DNA from: an uncultured Nocardioides sp.
GTDB taxonomy: Bacteria; Actinomycetota; Actinomycetes; Propionibacteriales; Nocardioidaceae
Direction of reading: 5' to 3'
DNA: 64,000 nucleotides
Assembly: GCF_947488515.1 (NCBI RefSeq)
Contig: NZ_CANKZF010000002.1
Span: 842,294-906,293, forward strand
Shown here one piece after another: positions 19,159-29,393 of the stretch. A program made the position numbers and the translations under genes. Under the pieces are notes generated by a model that saw only the letters and a program-made list of their open reading frames with translations, was not told the DNA's origin and made no database searches. The first letter of the stretch is position 1, and each line of letters begins with the position of its first letter.

Positions 19159-20994
19159 ATGACCGGCAACGAGATGTCCTACTACGCCGAGGGTGGCATC
19201 GAGCGCCACCGGTACGACGTCGTGGTGGTCGGTGCCGGTGGGGCGGGCCTGCGGGCCGCGATCGCCGCGCACGAGGCGGGCGCGGAGACCGCGATCGTGT
19301 GCAAGTCGCTGCTCGGCAAGGCGCACACGGTGATGGCCGAGGGCGGCATCGCCGCGGCGATGGGCAACCGGTGGCCGGAGGACAACTGGGAGGTCCACTT
19401 CCGCGACACCATGCGCGGCGGGAAGATGCTCAACCACTGGCGGATGGCGCAGCTGCACGCCCAGGAGGCGCCCGAGCGGGTGATGGAGCTCGAGGACTGG
19501 GGCGCCCTGTTCGACCGCACCGAGGACGGGCTGATCAGCCAGCGCGACTTCGGCGGCCACAAGTACGCCCGGCTCGCCCACGTCGGCGACCGCACCGGCC
19601 TCGAGATGATCCGCACGCTCCAGCAGCGCGCGGTGCAGGTCGGGATCGACGTCTTCATGGAGTGCACGGTCACCGACCTGCTGAAGGACGACGCCGGCGC
19701 CTTGTCCGGCGTCTTCGGCTACTGGCGCGAGACCGGCCGGTTCGTGACGATCGAGGCCCCGGCGGTCGTGCTCGCCACCGGCGGGATCGGCAAGTCGTTC
19801 AAGGTCACCTCCAACTCGTGGGAGTACACCGGTGACGGCCACGCGCTGGCGCTGCGGGCCGGTGCGTCCCTGATCAACATGGAGTTCGTGCAGTTCCACC
19901 CGACCGGGATGGTCTGGCCGCCGTCGGTGAAGGGGCTGCTGGTCACCGAGTCCGTGCGCGGCGACGGGGGCGTGCTGAAGAACTCCGAGGGCAAGCGCTT
20001 CATGTTCGACTACATCCCCGACTTCTTCCGGGCGGAGACCGCTGACACCGAGGAGGAGGCGGACCGCTGGTACGACGACAAGAAGAACAACCGTCGCCCA
20101 CCCGAGCTGCTGCCGCGCGACGAGGTCGCGCGGGCCATCAACTCCGAGATCAAGGCGGGCCGTGGGTCACCGCACGGCGGGATCTTCCTCGACATCGCCT
20201 CGCGCCGCGACGCCGACTTCATCCGCAAGCGGCTGCCGTCGATGTACCACCAGTTCAAGGAGCTCGCGGACGTCGACATCACCCAGGAGCCGATGGAGAT
20301 CGGACCCACCTGCCACTACGTCATGGGCGGCATCGAGGTCGACCCCGACACCGAGCTCAGCTCCGTCACCGGCCTCTACGCGGTCGGCGAGTGCTCGGGC
20401 GGGATGCACGGCTCCAACCGGCTGGGCGGCAACAGCCTCTCCGACCTGCTGGTCTTCGGTCGGCGCGCCGGCGAGGCGTCGGCGGCGTACGTCGCCGGTC
20501 TGGCGCGGCGACCCGAGGTCACCGACGAGTCGGTCCGGGCCGGTGAGTGGTCGGCGCTGACGCCGTTCCAGGTCGAGGGGGGTGACAACCCCTACACGAT
20601 CCACCAGGAGCTCCAGCAGACGATGAACGACCTGGTCGGCATCATCCGCACCGCCGAGGAGCTCGAGCAGGCGTTGGTGCGCATCGAGGAGCTCAAGGAG
20701 CGAGCGCAGCAGATGTCGGTGGAGGGCCACCGGCAGTACAACCCCGGCTGGCACCTCGCCCTCGACCTGCGCAACATGCTGGTCGTCTCGGAGTCGATCG
20801 CGAAGGCGGCCCTCGCGCGACAGGAGTCCCGCGGGGGGCACACGCGCGACGACTTCCCCGCGACCGACCACGAGGTGTGGGGCCACAAGAACCTCGTCGT
20901 CCGCCTCGACGACGCCGGCACCGGCGTGACCCTCGCCGAGCAGGCGCTGCCCGAGATGCCCGACGAGCTCAAGACGTACTTCGAGGAGACCTGA
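19159..20994 (+). CDS. Sdh1-type succinate dehydrogenase/fumarate reductase flavoprotein
   Basis: This 611-residue flavoprotein resembles mycobacterial Rv0248c. The FAD fold is VVVVGAGGAGLRAAIAA, and the FAD-linking His is in KAHTVMAEGGIAAAMG (about residue 55). The substrate loop reads QFHPTGMVWPP, with YVMGGIEVDPDT and SNRLGGNSLSDLLVFG further on. It is a distinct paralogue of the sdhA at 15389, not a duplicate. ATG 19159 is chosen because homologues start close to the FAD motif. TTG 19138, overlapping the preceding stop and preceded by GTGAGG, is a real alternative that would add 7 residues. Confidence 0.93.
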   Translation: MTGNEMSYYAEGGIERHRYDVVVVGAGGAGLRAAIAAHEAGAETAIVCKSLLGKAHTVMAEGGIAAAMGNRWPEDNWEVHFRDTMRGGKMLNHWRMAQLHAQEAPERVMELEDWGALFDRTEDGLISQRDFGGHKYARLAHVGDRTGLEMIRTLQQRAVQVGIDVFMECTVTDLLKDDAGALSGVFGYWRETGRFVTIEAPAVVLATGGIGKSFKVTSNSWEYTGDGHALALRAGASLINMEFVQFHPTGMVWPPSVKGLLVTESVRGDGGVLKNSEGKRFMFDYIPDFFRAETADTEEEADRWYDDKKNNRRPPELLPRDEVARAINSEIKAGRGSPHGGIFLDIASRRDADFIRKRLPSMYHQFKELADVDITQEPMEIGPTCHYVMGGIEVDPDTELSSVTGLYAVGECSGGMHGSNRLGGNSLSDLLVFGRRAGEASAAYVAGLARRPEVTDESVRAGEWSALTPFQVEGGDNPYTIHQELQQTMNDLVGIIRTAEELEQALVRIEELKERAQQMSVEGHRQYNPGWHLALDLRNMLVVSESIAKAALARQESRGGHTRDDFPATDHEVWGHKNLVVRLDDAGTGVTLAEQALPEMPDELKTYFEET

Positions 20995-21770
20995 TGGCCT
21001 ACGACCTGAAGCTGCGTGTCTGGCGCGGAGACATCGAGGGCGGCGAGCTCACCGACTACACCGTCGAGGTGTCCGAGGGGGAGGTGGTGCTCGACGCGCT
21101 CCACCGGCTCCAGGCCACCCAGACCGGCGACCTCGCGATCCGCTGGAACTGCAAGGCCGGCAAGTGCGGCTCGTGCAGCGCGGAGATCAACGGCCGTCCG
21201 CGACTGCTCTGCATGACGCGGCTCTCCGACTTCGAGCCGTCCGAGACGATCACGGTCACGCCGATGCGGACCTTTCCGGTGATCCGCGACCTCGTCACCG
21301 ACGTGTCGTTCAACTACCGCAAGGCCCGCGAGCTGCCGTACGCCGAGCTGGGTCCCCGTGACGCCGACGGCAAGCGGCGGATGGCCCAGGTCGACGTCGA
21401 GCGCGGCCAGGAGTTCCGCAAGTGCATCGAGTGCTTCCTGTGCCAGGACGTCTGCCACGTCGTGCGTGACCACGAGGACAACAAGCAGCACTTCGCCGGA
21501 CCGCGCTTCTTCATCCGCTACGCCGAGCTCGACATGCACCCGCTCGACACCCACGACCGTCGCGCGCTCGCGCAGGGCGCGGCCGGCCTCGGGATGTGCA
21601 ACATCACCAAGTGCTGCACGGAGGTGTGCCCGGAGGGCATCCGCATCACGGACAACGCGATCATCCCGATGAAGGAGCGCGTGGTCGACCGCAAGTACGA
21701 CCCGCTCGTGTGGCTGGGCAACAAGATCGGGATGCGCAACAAGGACAACGAGGGCCGCACGGAGGTCTGA
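20994..21770 (+). CDS. Sdh1-type succinate dehydrogenase iron-sulfur subunit
   Basis: This 258-residue subunit is the third gene of the Sdh1 operon. The [2Fe-2S] motif is CKAGKCGSCSAEI with a final Cys in RLLC. The other clusters are carried by CIECFLCQDVCH and CNITKCCTEVCPEG. The latter pattern differs from the sdhB at 14646, in line with a separate lineage. The ATG overlaps the flavoprotein stop (TGATG). Its stop is only 6 nt from the end of the convergent sulfotransferase gene, with no clear terminator between them. Confidence 0.94.
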   Translation: MAYDLKLRVWRGDIEGGELTDYTVEVSEGEVVLDALHRLQATQTGDLAIRWNCKAGKCGSCSAEINGRPRLLCMTRLSDFEPSETITVTPMRTFPVIRDLVTDVSFNYRKARELPYAELGPRDADGKRRMAQVDVERGQEFRKCIECFLCQDVCHVVRDHEDNKQHFAGPRFFIRYAELDMHPLDTHDRRALAQGAAGLGMCNITKCCTEVCPEGIRITDNAIIPMKERVVDRKYDPLVWLGNKIGMRNKDNEGRTEV

Positions 21771-21776
21771 ACGGTG

Positions 21777-22988
21777 TCACCAGCGCGACGTCGGCGAGGT
21801 CCGCTGCAGGTAGAGGCTCGAGGCACGCGCCACGAGCGGGTGCCGGTCGGCGTGGTGGACGGCCCGCTTGCGCATCCAGAACCCGCCGGCCCGGAGCTGG
21901 CTGGTCAGCACCTCGGCGGGCCCCGGCAGTCGACCCTCCCGCTCGACGAACGCGCGCCGGTAGCGGCGGAACAGCTTCCCGTGGTCGAGGGCCAGCGACA
22001 CCAGCGCCGCGCGCGTGGCGGCGAGCAGCTCGGCGTCCGTGACGTCGTCGAGGGCGGGTCCGGTGGCCGCGACATCGGCCGGCACGAGGTCGGACAGGTC
22101 GCCGTGGACGGTGAGGTCGCGGCGTACGAGCTCGGCCACCAGCCGTTCGCCGTACGACTGCGTCCATGCGAGGTGCTCCGGCGGCAGCTGCAGCGGCCGG
22201 GCGGTCGCGCCGGCGAGCCGCGACCGGATGCCGGCCTCGATCACGAACCGGTGCTGGGTGGTGTTGAACGTCCCACCCACCGCCTCGTTGAGCCGACGCA
22301 CCACCTCGAGCTCGGCCGCGCCCAGCGAGATGTTGCGGACGACCTCATGCTCGCCGGGCCAGCCGGCGGGGAGGTCCGCCGCCGCGGCGAAGCGGGTCAG
22401 GAGGGCGGTGCCCGGTGAGCCGCGTGGCGGGACGGTGACGAGCTGGACCCGCTCGGCCGGCACCGCCGCCGACCAGGTGTCGACCACGCGGAGGAGGTCG
22501 TGGCGCCAGTGGAAGGACACGCCCTCGCTCGGGGGCGCGCCCTCCTGTCCCCGCACTGACGCCACGAAGTCCGCCCAGGTGGTGGTGCCGCCGTTGACGA
22601 TCGTCTGCTGCCAGGCCGACACCAGCGTCCGCGCCATGTCGCGCGCACCGATCACGACGTGCACCCGGTGGCCCGCGAGCGCACGCACCAGCCGGCGCGC
22701 CTGGCGCGGTCGCGCCAGGGACAGCTCCTCCTCGGAGACCACCACGGTCGGACCGTCGTGGGACTCCACGAGGTCGACCAGCCGGCCCAGCGCCCCGGCG
22801 GCCTCGCCGCGCTGCTCGCCGCCCACACGTTGGCCGAGCAGGTCGTAGGCCGCGAGACGCTGGGCACGGTGGCCCCCCGGGAAGAGCACCCCCGCGGCGG
22901 CGAGCTGCTCCGCCGTGGCCGCGAGGGCGCCCTGGATCGTGGTCGTCCCTGTCTTGTAGAGACCCACGTGGAGGAAGACGTCCGGCAT
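21777..22988 (-). CDS. Sulfotransferase family protein
   Basis: This 403-residue protein begins MPDVFLHVGLYKTGTTTIQ. The KTGTT segment is the typical 5'-phosphosulfate-binding loop of PAPS-dependent sulfotransferases. A beta strand ending VVVSEEEL and the Arg in VVIGARD follow, consistent with the family's second PAPS site. No signal peptide or membrane helix is seen, so it should be cytoplasmic. The acceptor is unknown, and no carbohydrate or lipid synthesis genes are nearby. TAGCGT 7 nt before the ATG suggests a leaderless transcript. It sits between the Sdh1 and mutase operons with no obvious link to either. Confidence 0.75.
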   Translation of the reverse strand: MPDVFLHVGLYKTGTTTIQGALAATAEQLAAAGVLFPGGHRAQRLAAYDLLGQRVGGEQRGEAAGALGRLVDLVESHDGPTVVVSEEELSLARPRQARRLVRALAGHRVHVVIGARDMARTLVSAWQQTIVNGGTTTWADFVASVRGQEGAPPSEGVSFHWRHDLLRVVDTWSAAVPAERVQLVTVPPRGSPGTALLTRFAAAADLPAGWPGEHEVVRNISLGAAELEVVRRLNEAVGGTFNTTQHRFVIEAGIRSRLAGATARPLQLPPEHLAWTQSYGERLVAELVRRDLTVHGDLSDLVPADVAATGPALDDVTDAELLAATRAALVSLALDHGKLFRRYRRAFVEREGRLPGPAEVLTSQLRAGGFWMRKRAVHHADRHPLVARASSLYLQRTSPTSRW

Positions 22989-22995
22989 GACGACG

Positions 22996-23001
22996 ACGCT
23001 A
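22996..23001 (-). promoter_or_regulatory. -10 element of the sulfotransferase gene, leaderless layout
   Basis: On the minus strand TAGCGT ends 7 nt before the ATG at 22988. No ribosome site is present. This is inferred from spacing. Confidence 0.4.
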
Positions 23002-23079
23002 GGAACCAGCGGCGGCGACCACATGGGGCCGACGTCCCGGCCGGCCGGGAATCTCCGGCACGTGAGCCGGGACGGTGAC

Positions 23080-23090
23080 CTATGCCATAG
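23080..23090. promoter_or_regulatory. Short palindrome upstream of mutA
   Basis: CTATG-C-CATAG is a perfect 5-bp inverted repeat around one base, 33 nt upstream of the mutA -10 box. It could bind a regulator of the mutase operon; the evidence is weak. Confidence 0.22.
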
Positions 23091-23123
23091 CCGGCGCCAG
23101 TGACCCTCGCCACTGTGCGGGCC

Positions 23124-23129
23124 TATCCT
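23124..23129 (+). promoter_or_regulatory. -10 element of mutA, leaderless layout
   Basis: TATCCT ends 7 nt before the mutA ATG and no Shine-Dalgarno sequence is seen. The transcript probably starts at the start codon. Confidence 0.45.
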
Positions 23130-23136
23130 GCGCAGC

Positions 23137-24957
23137 ATGACCGACCTCCCAGGTGGCCTCGACGGTGGCCTCGACGAGCCCGAGGAGCTGCAGCCCGCGG
23201 AGGGCTCCCTCCGGCTCGTCGGCGACGGCGACACGTACGACGTAGCGGCGTGGGAGGCGGCCACGGCCGCCGTGCTGCGCAAGGCCCGCCGCCTCGGTGA
23301 CGACGCGCCCGACTCCGACGTCTGGGCGGCCCTGAGCCGCACGACGCTCGACGGCATCGACGTCGCCCCGATCGGGCAGCCCTCCGACCTCGACGGTCTC
23401 ACCACCTCGGGGCGACCGTCGCGCGCCGGTGCGTGGGACGTGCGGACGCAGGTCGAGGTCGTCGACGCGAAGGCCGCCAACGAGGCGGTGCTGCAGGACC
23501 TCGAGAACGGCGCCACGTCGCTCGCGTTGCACCTCTCCGAGGCGACGGAGCACGACTGGGCCACGCTGCTCGACGGCGTGCTGCTCGACCTGGCGCCCGT
23601 CGTCCTCGACCGTCCCTCGACCGAGCAGGTGGAGGCCTTCGCCGACTTCCTGGAGGGCGTGGAGGGTGCGCTGCACCCCGCCACGAACCTCTCCTTCGAC
23701 CTCCAGACGACCGAGATGCTGCCCTCCCGGGTGCGCGAGGACGGCGTCACGGCTCGCGACCTGTTCGCGCCGGTCGCCCGCCGCGGCTTCCAGCTCGGCG
23801 TCCGCGCCCTGGTGGTCGACGGCACGGCGCTGCACGACGAGGGAGCCAGCGACGCGCAGGAGCTGGGCTGGGCCATCGCGACCGGCGTCGCCTACCTCCG
23901 CCTCCTCGCCGACGCCGGCTTCTCCGTCGAGCACGGCGCGCGACTGCTCGAGTTCCGCCTCGCGGCCACCGACGAGCAGTTCCCGACCATCGCCAAGCTC
24001 CGGGCGGCGCGCCGGCTCTGGGCCCGCGTGCTCGAGGCGTCCGGGGCCACCGGCGAGATGGCGCTGCACGCGGTCACGAGCCGGCCGATGACCAGCAAGC
24101 AGGACCCCTGGGTCAACATGCTGCGCGGCACGATCGCCGCCTTCGCCGCCGGGGTCGGTGGCGCCGACGCGGTCACGGTCGTCCCGTTCGACGAGCGGCT
24201 CGGCGCGCCCGACGCGTTCGGCCGCCGGATCGCCCGCAACACCTCCTCGCTCCTGATCGAGGAGTCGCACGTCGCCGCGGTCACCGACCCGGCCGGCGGC
24301 TCCTACGCCGTCGAGAAGCTCACCGACGACCTCGCCGTCGCCGGCTGGGCCGAGCTCGGCCGCATCGAGGCGGCCGGTGGAGCCCTCGCCGACGAGGCCC
24401 GCGCCGGGGTCAAGGAGCGTTCCCGGGCCGTCCGCGCCGCTCGCGACGCCCAGGTGGCTGACCGCTCCCGCCCGCTCACCGGCGTCTCGGAGTTCCCGAA
24501 CCTCGACGAGGTGCTGCCCGAGCGCGAGGACATGCCGCACCGCTACGCCCGCCACTACGACTGGGCCTTCCAGGACATGCGGACCGAGCCCGCGGACCGC
24601 CCGGTCTTCCTCGCCACGATGGGCCCGATCGCCGCCCACACCGCGCGCGCCACCTTCGCCACCAACCTGTTCGCCGCCGGTGGCGTCGCCGTCGAGGGCC
24701 CCGGAGCGACCACAGACGTCGCCTCGGTCCTCGAGGCCTACGCGGGCCAACGCGTCGTCTGCCTCGCAGGTCCCGACGCGGCCTACGCCGAGTGGGGCGC
24801 CGACCTCGTGGCGGCGCTGCGCGCGGCAGGGGCGTCGTACGTCGTCCTGGCCGGCAAGCCGGGGGAGCGGACCGTCACCGACGTGGACGACTCGTGTGCC
24901 GTGGGAGTCGATGCCCTCGGCTTCCTCGGCCGGATCCGAGAGGAGCTCGCCCGATGA
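23137..24957 (+). CDS. mutA: Methylmalonyl-CoA mutase small subunit
   Basis: This is the non-catalytic partner of the B12-dependent mutase that converts (R)-methylmalonyl-CoA to succinyl-CoA. The 606 residues fit the family (about 600-640). It shares the TIM-barrel layout with the large subunit ([54 protein letters not shown]). Its C-terminal B12-like domain lacks the DxHxxG cobalamin motif, as expected for the small chain. The ATG is supported by TATCCT 7 nt upstream. The large-subunit gene overlaps it by 4 nt (ATGA). The complex links odd-chain, branched-chain and propionate breakdown to the TCA cycle. Confidence 0.95.
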   Translation: MTDLPGGLDGGLDEPEELQPAEGSLRLVGDGDTYDVAAWEAATAAVLRKARRLGDDAPDSDVWAALSRTTLDGIDVAPIGQPSDLDGLTTSGRPSRAGAWDVRTQVEVVDAKAANEAVLQDLENGATSLALHLSEATEHDWATLLDGVLLDLAPVVLDRPSTEQVEAFADFLEGVEGALHPATNLSFDLQTTEMLPSRVREDGVTARDLFAPVARRGFQLGVRALVVDGTALHDEGASDAQELGWAIATGVAYLRLLADAGFSVEHGARLLEFRLAATDEQFPTIAKLRAARRLWARVLEASGATGEMALHAVTSRPMTSKQDPWVNMLRGTIAAFAAGVGGADAVTVVPFDERLGAPDAFGRRIARNTSSLLIEESHVAAVTDPAGGSYAVEKLTDDLAVAGWAELGRIEAAGGALADEARAGVKERSRAVRAARDAQVADRSRPLTGVSEFPNLDEVLPEREDMPHRYARHYDWAFQDMRTEPADRPVFLATMGPIAAHTARATFATNLFAAGGVAVEGPGATTDVASVLEAYAGQRVVCLAGPDAAYAEWGADLVAALRAAGASYVVLAGKPGERTVTDVDDSCAVGVDALGFLGRIREELAR

Positions 24958-27131
24958 GCATCCCGAAGAACTTCGCCGAGGTGGGTCTGGGCGGTGCCGC
25001 CCCGACCGGGCCTGCGGTCAAGGGCGAGCCGTGGACCAGCCCGGAGGGCATCGACGTCCTCCCGGTCTACGGCCCCGAGCACCTCGAGGGCCTCGACGGC
25101 CTCGACACGTGGCCGGGCCTCGCGCCGTTCCTGCGCGGCCCCTACCCGACGATGTACACCACCCAGCCGTGGACGGTCCGGCAGTACGCCGGCTTCTCGA
25201 CGGCCGAGGAGTCCAACGCGTTCTACCGCCGCAACCTCGCGGCGGGCCAGAAGGGCCTGAGCGTCGCCTTCGACCTCGCCACCCACCGCGGCTACGACTC
25301 CGACCACCCGCGGGTGCGCGGCGACGTCGGCATGGCGGGCGTGGCGATCGACTCGATCTACGACACCCGCACGCTCTTCGACGGCATCCCGCTCGACGAG
25401 ATGTCGGTGTCGATGACGATGAACGGCGCCGTCCTGCCCGTGCTCGCGCTCTACATCGCGGCGGCCGAGGAGCAGGGGGTGAAGCCGGAGCAGCTGGCCG
25501 GGACCATCCAGAACGACATCCTCAAGGAGTTCATGGTCCGCAACACCTACATCTACCCGCCGTCGCCGAGCATGAGGATCATCAGCGACATCTTCGCGTT
25601 CACCTCGCAGAAGATGCCGCGCTTCAACTCCATCTCGATCTCCGGCTACCACATCCAGGAGGCCGGGGCGACGGCCGACCTCGAGCTGGCGTACACGCTC
25701 GCGGACGGTGTGGAGTACATCCGCGCCGGCCTCGGCACGGGCATGACCATCGACCAGTTCGCGCCGCGGCTGTCGTTCTTCTGGGCGATCGGCATGAACT
25801 TCTTCATGGAGGTCGCGAAGATGCGCGCGGCCCGCGCGCTCTGGGCGCGGCTGGTCGACGACTTCGAGCCGCAGAACCCCAAGTCGCGGTCGCTCCGCAC
25901 GCACAGCCAGACCTCGGGCTGGTCGCTGACCGCTCAGGACGTCTTCAACAACGTGGGCCGCACCTGCATCGAGGCGATGGCCGCGACGCAGGGACACACG
26001 CAGTCGCTGCACACCAACGCGCTCGACGAGGCCATCGCGCTCCCGACGGACTTCTCGGCGCGCATCGCCCGCAACACCCAGCTGCTGCTGCAGCAGGAGA
26101 GCGGCACCACGCAGGTCATCGACCCGTGGGCCGGCTCCTACTACGTCGAGAAGCTCACCCACGACCTCGCCGAGCGCGCCTGGGCCCACATCCAGGAGGC
26201 CGAGCGGGCCGGGGGCATGGCCGCGGCGATCGAGCAAGGCATCCCCAAGATGCGCATCGAGGAGGCGGCCGCCCGCACCCAGGCGCGCATCGACTCGGGG
26301 GCGCAGAAGGTCATCGGCGTCAACACCTACCGCCTCGCCGCCGAGGACAAGCTCGACGTGCTGCGCGTCGACAACGACGACGTCTACCGCCAGCAGGTGG
26401 CCAAGCTCGAGCGGCTGCGCGCCGAGCGCGACGACGACGCCGTACGCCGCTCCCTGGACGCGCTGACGGCCTCCGCCGAGCGCGGCCCGGTCGGCGGCGG
26501 CTCGCTGGAGGGCAACCTCCTGGCGCTGGCCGTCGACGCGGCCCGCGCCAAGGCGACCGTGGGGGAGATCTCCGACGCGCTGGAGAAGGTCTACGGCCGC
26601 CACCAGGCGGTGATCCGTACGATCAGCGGCGTGTACCGCGACGAGGCAGGCGCCGCCGAGGGCAGTGCCGTCGCCGCCGTGCTGGAGGCGACCGAGGAGT
26701 TCGAGGCCGAGGAGGGGCGCCGCCCGCGCATCCTCGTGGCCAAGATGGGCCAGGACGGCCACGACCGCGGTCAGAAGGTCGTGGTCACCGCCTTCGCCGA
26801 CCTCGGCTTCGACGTCGACGTGGGGCCGCTGTTCTCCACGCCCGAGGAGGTCGCCCAGCAGGCGATCGACGCTGACGTGCACATCGTCGGTGTCTCCTCG
26901 CTGGCGGCCGGCCACCTCACCCTGCTGCCCGCCCTCAAGCAGGCGCTCGCCGACCAGGGCCGGCCCGACATCATGATCGTGATCGGCGGCGTCATCCCGC
27001 CCGACGACGTGGCGACGCTGCACGAGATGGGTGCGGCCGCGGTCTTCCTCCCCGGCACCGTCATCGCGGAGTCGGCCCTCGACCTGATCGCGCGCCTGCG
27101 GGGACAGCACAGCCACGACCCGGGAGCCTGA
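24954..27131 (+). CDS. mutB: Methylmalonyl-CoA mutase large subunit
   Basis: This is the catalytic subunit, 725 residues. The N-terminal barrel has [18 protein letters not shown], the active-site [10 protein letters not shown] (about residue 227) and [20 protein letters not shown]. The C-terminal cobalamin domain (from about 590) has the base-off B12 motif DGHDRG, SSLAAGH and IGGVIPPDD. All key segments are intact. It overlaps mutA by 4 nt and meaB by 1 nt, so the three form one translationally coupled operon. The product succinyl-CoA feeds the succinate dehydrogenases encoded just upstream in the window. Confidence 0.97.
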   Translation: MSIPKNFAEVGLGGAAPTGPAVKGEPWTSPEGIDVLPVYGPEHLEGLDGLDTWPGLAPFLRGPYPTMYTTQPWTVRQYAGFSTAEESNAFYRRNLAAGQKGLSVAFDLATHRGYDSDHPRVRGDVGMAGVAIDSIYDTRTLFDGIPLDEMSVSMTMNGAVLPVLALYIAAAEEQGVKPEQLAGTIQNDILKEFMVRNTYIYPPSPSMRIISDIFAFTSQKMPRFNSISISGYHIQEAGATADLELAYTLADGVEYIRAGLGTGMTIDQFAPRLSFFWAIGMNFFMEVAKMRAARALWARLVDDFEPQNPKSRSLRTHSQTSGWSLTAQDVFNNVGRTCIEAMAATQGHTQSLHTNALDEAIALPTDFSARIARNTQLLLQQESGTTQVIDPWAGSYYVEKLTHDLAERAWAHIQEAERAGGMAAAIEQGIPKMRIEEAAARTQARIDSGAQKVIGVNTYRLAAEDKLDVLRVDNDDVYRQQVAKLERLRAERDDDAVRRSLDALTASAERGPVGGGSLEGNLLALAVDAARAKATVGEISDALEKVYGRHQAVIRTISGVYRDEAGAAEGSAVAAVLEATEEFEAEEGRRPRILVAKMGQDGHDRGQKVVVTAFADLGFDVDVGPLFSTPEEVAQQAIDADVHIVGVSSLAAGHLTLLPALKQALADQGRPDIMIVIGGVIPPDDVATLHEMGAAAVFLPGTVIAESALDLIARLRGQHSHDPGA

Positions 27132-28120
27132 TGCCGCGCCCGATCGACGTCGACGCCCTCGTCGCTGGCGTGCAGGGCGGGCAGCGCGCCGCGGTCGCCC
27201 GCGCGATCACCGTGGTGGAGTCGTCGCGTCCCGAGCACCGCCTGGCCGCGCGCGAGCTGCTCACCGAGCTCGCGGCGACCGAGCGACCGATGGCGACCCG
27301 CGTCGGCATCTCGGGCGTCCCCGGCGTCGGGAAGTCGACGTTCATCGAGGCGCTCGGCACCCGGTTGACCGGTTCGGGCCACCGTGTCGGCGTCCTCGCC
27401 GTCGACCCGTCGTCGGTCCGCACCGGCGGCTCGGTCCTCGGCGACAAGACCCGCATGGCGGCACTCTCGGTCGACCCCGCCGCCTTCATCCGACCCTCGC
27501 CCTCGGCCGGCACGCTGGGCGGCGTGGCCCGGGCGACCAGCCAGGCGATGCTGGTGCTCGAGGCGGCGGCGTACGACGTCGTGCTCGTCGAGACGGTCGG
27601 CGTGGGGCAGTCCGAGGTCACCGTCGCGGGGATGGTCGACACGTTCCTGTTCCTCATTCTCGCCCGCACCGGCGACCAGCTGCAGGGCATCAAGAAGGGC
27701 ATCCTGGAGATCGCCGACGTGGTGGCGGTCAACAAGGCCGACGGCGAGCACGAGACCGACGCCCGCGTGGCCGCGCGCGAGCTGTCCGGTGCGCTGCGCA
27801 TGGTCCGCGGGCACGCCGAGTGGGCCCCGCCCGTCGTCACCTGCTCCGCGCTGACCGGCGCCGGGGTCGACGACGTGTGGCAGCGCGTGGGCGCGCACCG
27901 CGAGCACCTCGGCGTCGACGGCCTGGCCCACAAGCGAGCGGGGCAGCAGCTCGAGTTCACCTGGTCCCTGGTGCGCGACGAGCTCGACCAGCGGCTGCGC
28001 TCCTCGCCCGGGGTCGCGGCGGTGCGCGACGACGTACGACGTGCCGTGCTGTCCGGCGAGCTGCCGGCGCCGCTGGCCGCGGACCGGCTCCTCGCGGCCT
28101 ACGACGGACGCACGACCTAG
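27131..28120 (+). CDS. meaB: MeaB, methylmalonyl-CoA mutase-associated GTPase
   Basis: This G3E-family GTPase loads and protects the cobalamin cofactor of the mutase. The 329 residues contain Walker A (GVPGVGKST, about residue 60), DPSSVRTGGSVLGDKTRM, the switch region ETVGVGQSE and the guanine-specificity motif NKADGE. A C-terminal dimerisation arm follows. The ATG shares one base with the mutB stop (TGATG). This is the standard mutase operon order. Confidence 0.95.
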   Translation: MPRPIDVDALVAGVQGGQRAAVARAITVVESSRPEHRLAARELLTELAATERPMATRVGISGVPGVGKSTFIEALGTRLTGSGHRVGVLAVDPSSVRTGGSVLGDKTRMAALSVDPAAFIRPSPSAGTLGGVARATSQAMLVLEAAAYDVVLVETVGVGQSEVTVAGMVDTFLFLILARTGDQLQGIKKGILEIADVVAVNKADGEHETDARVAARELSGALRMVRGHAEWAPPVVTCSALTGAGVDDVWQRVGAHREHLGVDGLAHKRAGQQLEFTWSLVRDELDQRLRSSPGVAAVRDDVRRAVLSGELPAPLAADRLLAAYDGRTT

Positions 28121-28186
28121 GCGTACCGCCGCCTCGCGGGTCGTCCCGAGGCGTGCGCAACCGGCCCGGGGGAGCGGCCACGCCCG

Positions 28187-28192
28187 TAGACT
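28187..28192 (+). promoter_or_regulatory. -10 element of the amidohydrolase gene
   Basis: TAGACT ends 9 nt before the ATG at 28202, giving at most a few bases of leader. No ribosome site is present. Confidence 0.35.
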
Positions 28193-28201
28193 GGCTCGGT
28201 C

Positions 28202-29389
28202 ATGCCACCCGAACTCCCTGCCACCCAGGTCATCGCCGAGGTCGTCGACAAGTACGCCGACGAGCTCGTGGCGCTCCGCCGCGACCTCCACGCCCACCCC
28301 GAGCTCAGCTGGGCCGAGGAGCGCACCTCCGAGGCGGTCGTGACCGCGCTGGAGGGGGTCGGCTGGACCGTGCGGCGACCCGAGGGCGGCGGGGTGCTGG
28401 CCGAGATCGGCCACAGCGGGCGGCTGGTCGCGCTGCGCGCGGACCTCGACGCGCTGCCGGTGGACGACCTCATCTCCGACCCGTGGCGGAGCACCAGCCC
28501 CGGTGTCGCCCACGCCTGCGGCCACGACGTGCACACGGCGGGGCTCGTCGGGGCCGGGCTCGCGCTGGCGGAGGTCGCCGCCCGCGGCCTGCTGCCCGGG
28601 CGCGTTCGACTGCTGTTCCAGCCCGCCGAGGAGGTCATGCCCGGTGGAGCGCTGCAGCTGATCTCCGCCGGTGCGCTCGAGGGCGTCGCCCACGTCTTCG
28701 GCCTGCACTGCGACCCGAGCCTCGACGTCGGCCGCCTCGGCCTGCGGGAGGGCCCGCTCACCGGTGCCGCCGACGCGCTGACCGTCCGGCTGATCGGCAA
28801 GGGCGGCCACACCTCGCGGCCGCACCTCACCGAGGACCTGACCTTCGCCCTGGGCAAGGTCATCACCGAGCTCCCGGCGATCCTGAGCCGCCGGCTCGAC
28901 CCTCGCGCGGGCGTCAGCGTCGTCTGGGGCATGGTGCGCGCGGGCTCCGCCCACAACGTGATCCCGCACGGCGGCGTGGTGGCCGGCACGGTCCGGATGC
29001 TCGACGCCGTCGCCTGGGCCGACGCCGAGCACCTGATCCGCCAGCTGATCACCGCCATCGTGGCGCCCTACAGCGTGACCGCCGAGGTGACCTACCAGCG
29101 CGGCGTGCCGCCGGTCGTCAACCACGAGGTGTCCACCCGGCTGCTCGGCACCGCGGTCGAGAACGTCCTGGGCCCGCACGGCCACGTCTCCACCGCCCAG
29201 AGCCTGGGTGGCGAGGACTTCGGGTGGTACCTCGACTCCGTCCCCGGGGCGATGGCCCGCCTCGGCACCCGCACCCCCGGCGGACCGACGTACGACCTCC
29301 ACCAGGGCAACCTCCGCATCGACGAGGCGGCCACCGGCATCGCGGCCCGCGTGCTCGCCGAGGCCGCGGTCACGGCGCTCAGCGACTGA
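28202..29389 (+). CDS. M20 family amidohydrolase/aminoacylase
   Basis: This 395-residue metal-dependent hydrolase belongs to the M20D group (hippurate or N-acyl-amino-acid hydrolase type). Metal and active-site motifs are DLHAHPELSW, ACGHDVHTAG (about residue 105), QPAEEVMPGG with the general-base Glu pair, and GGEDFGWYL near the end. The dimerisation-domain motif GKGGHTSRPH is also present. There is no signal peptide, so it is cytoplasmic. The exact amide substrate cannot be inferred. Its stop is 4 nt from the end of the convergent histidine kinase gene. Confidence 0.9.
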   Translation: MPPELPATQVIAEVVDKYADELVALRRDLHAHPELSWAEERTSEAVVTALEGVGWTVRRPEGGGVLAEIGHSGRLVALRADLDALPVDDLISDPWRSTSPGVAHACGHDVHTAGLVGAGLALAEVAARGLLPGRVRLLFQPAEEVMPGGALQLISAGALEGVAHVFGLHCDPSLDVGRLGLREGPLTGAADALTVRLIGKGGHTSRPHLTEDLTFALGKVITELPAILSRRLDPRAGVSVVWGMVRAGSAHNVIPHGGVVAGTVRMLDAVAWADAEHLIRQLITAIVAPYSVTAEVTYQRGVPPVVNHEVSTRLLGTAVENVLGPHGHVSTAQSLGGEDFGWYLDSVPGAMARLGTRTPGGPTYDLHQGNLRIDEAATGIAARVLAEAAVTALSD

Positions 29390-29393
29390 CGCG

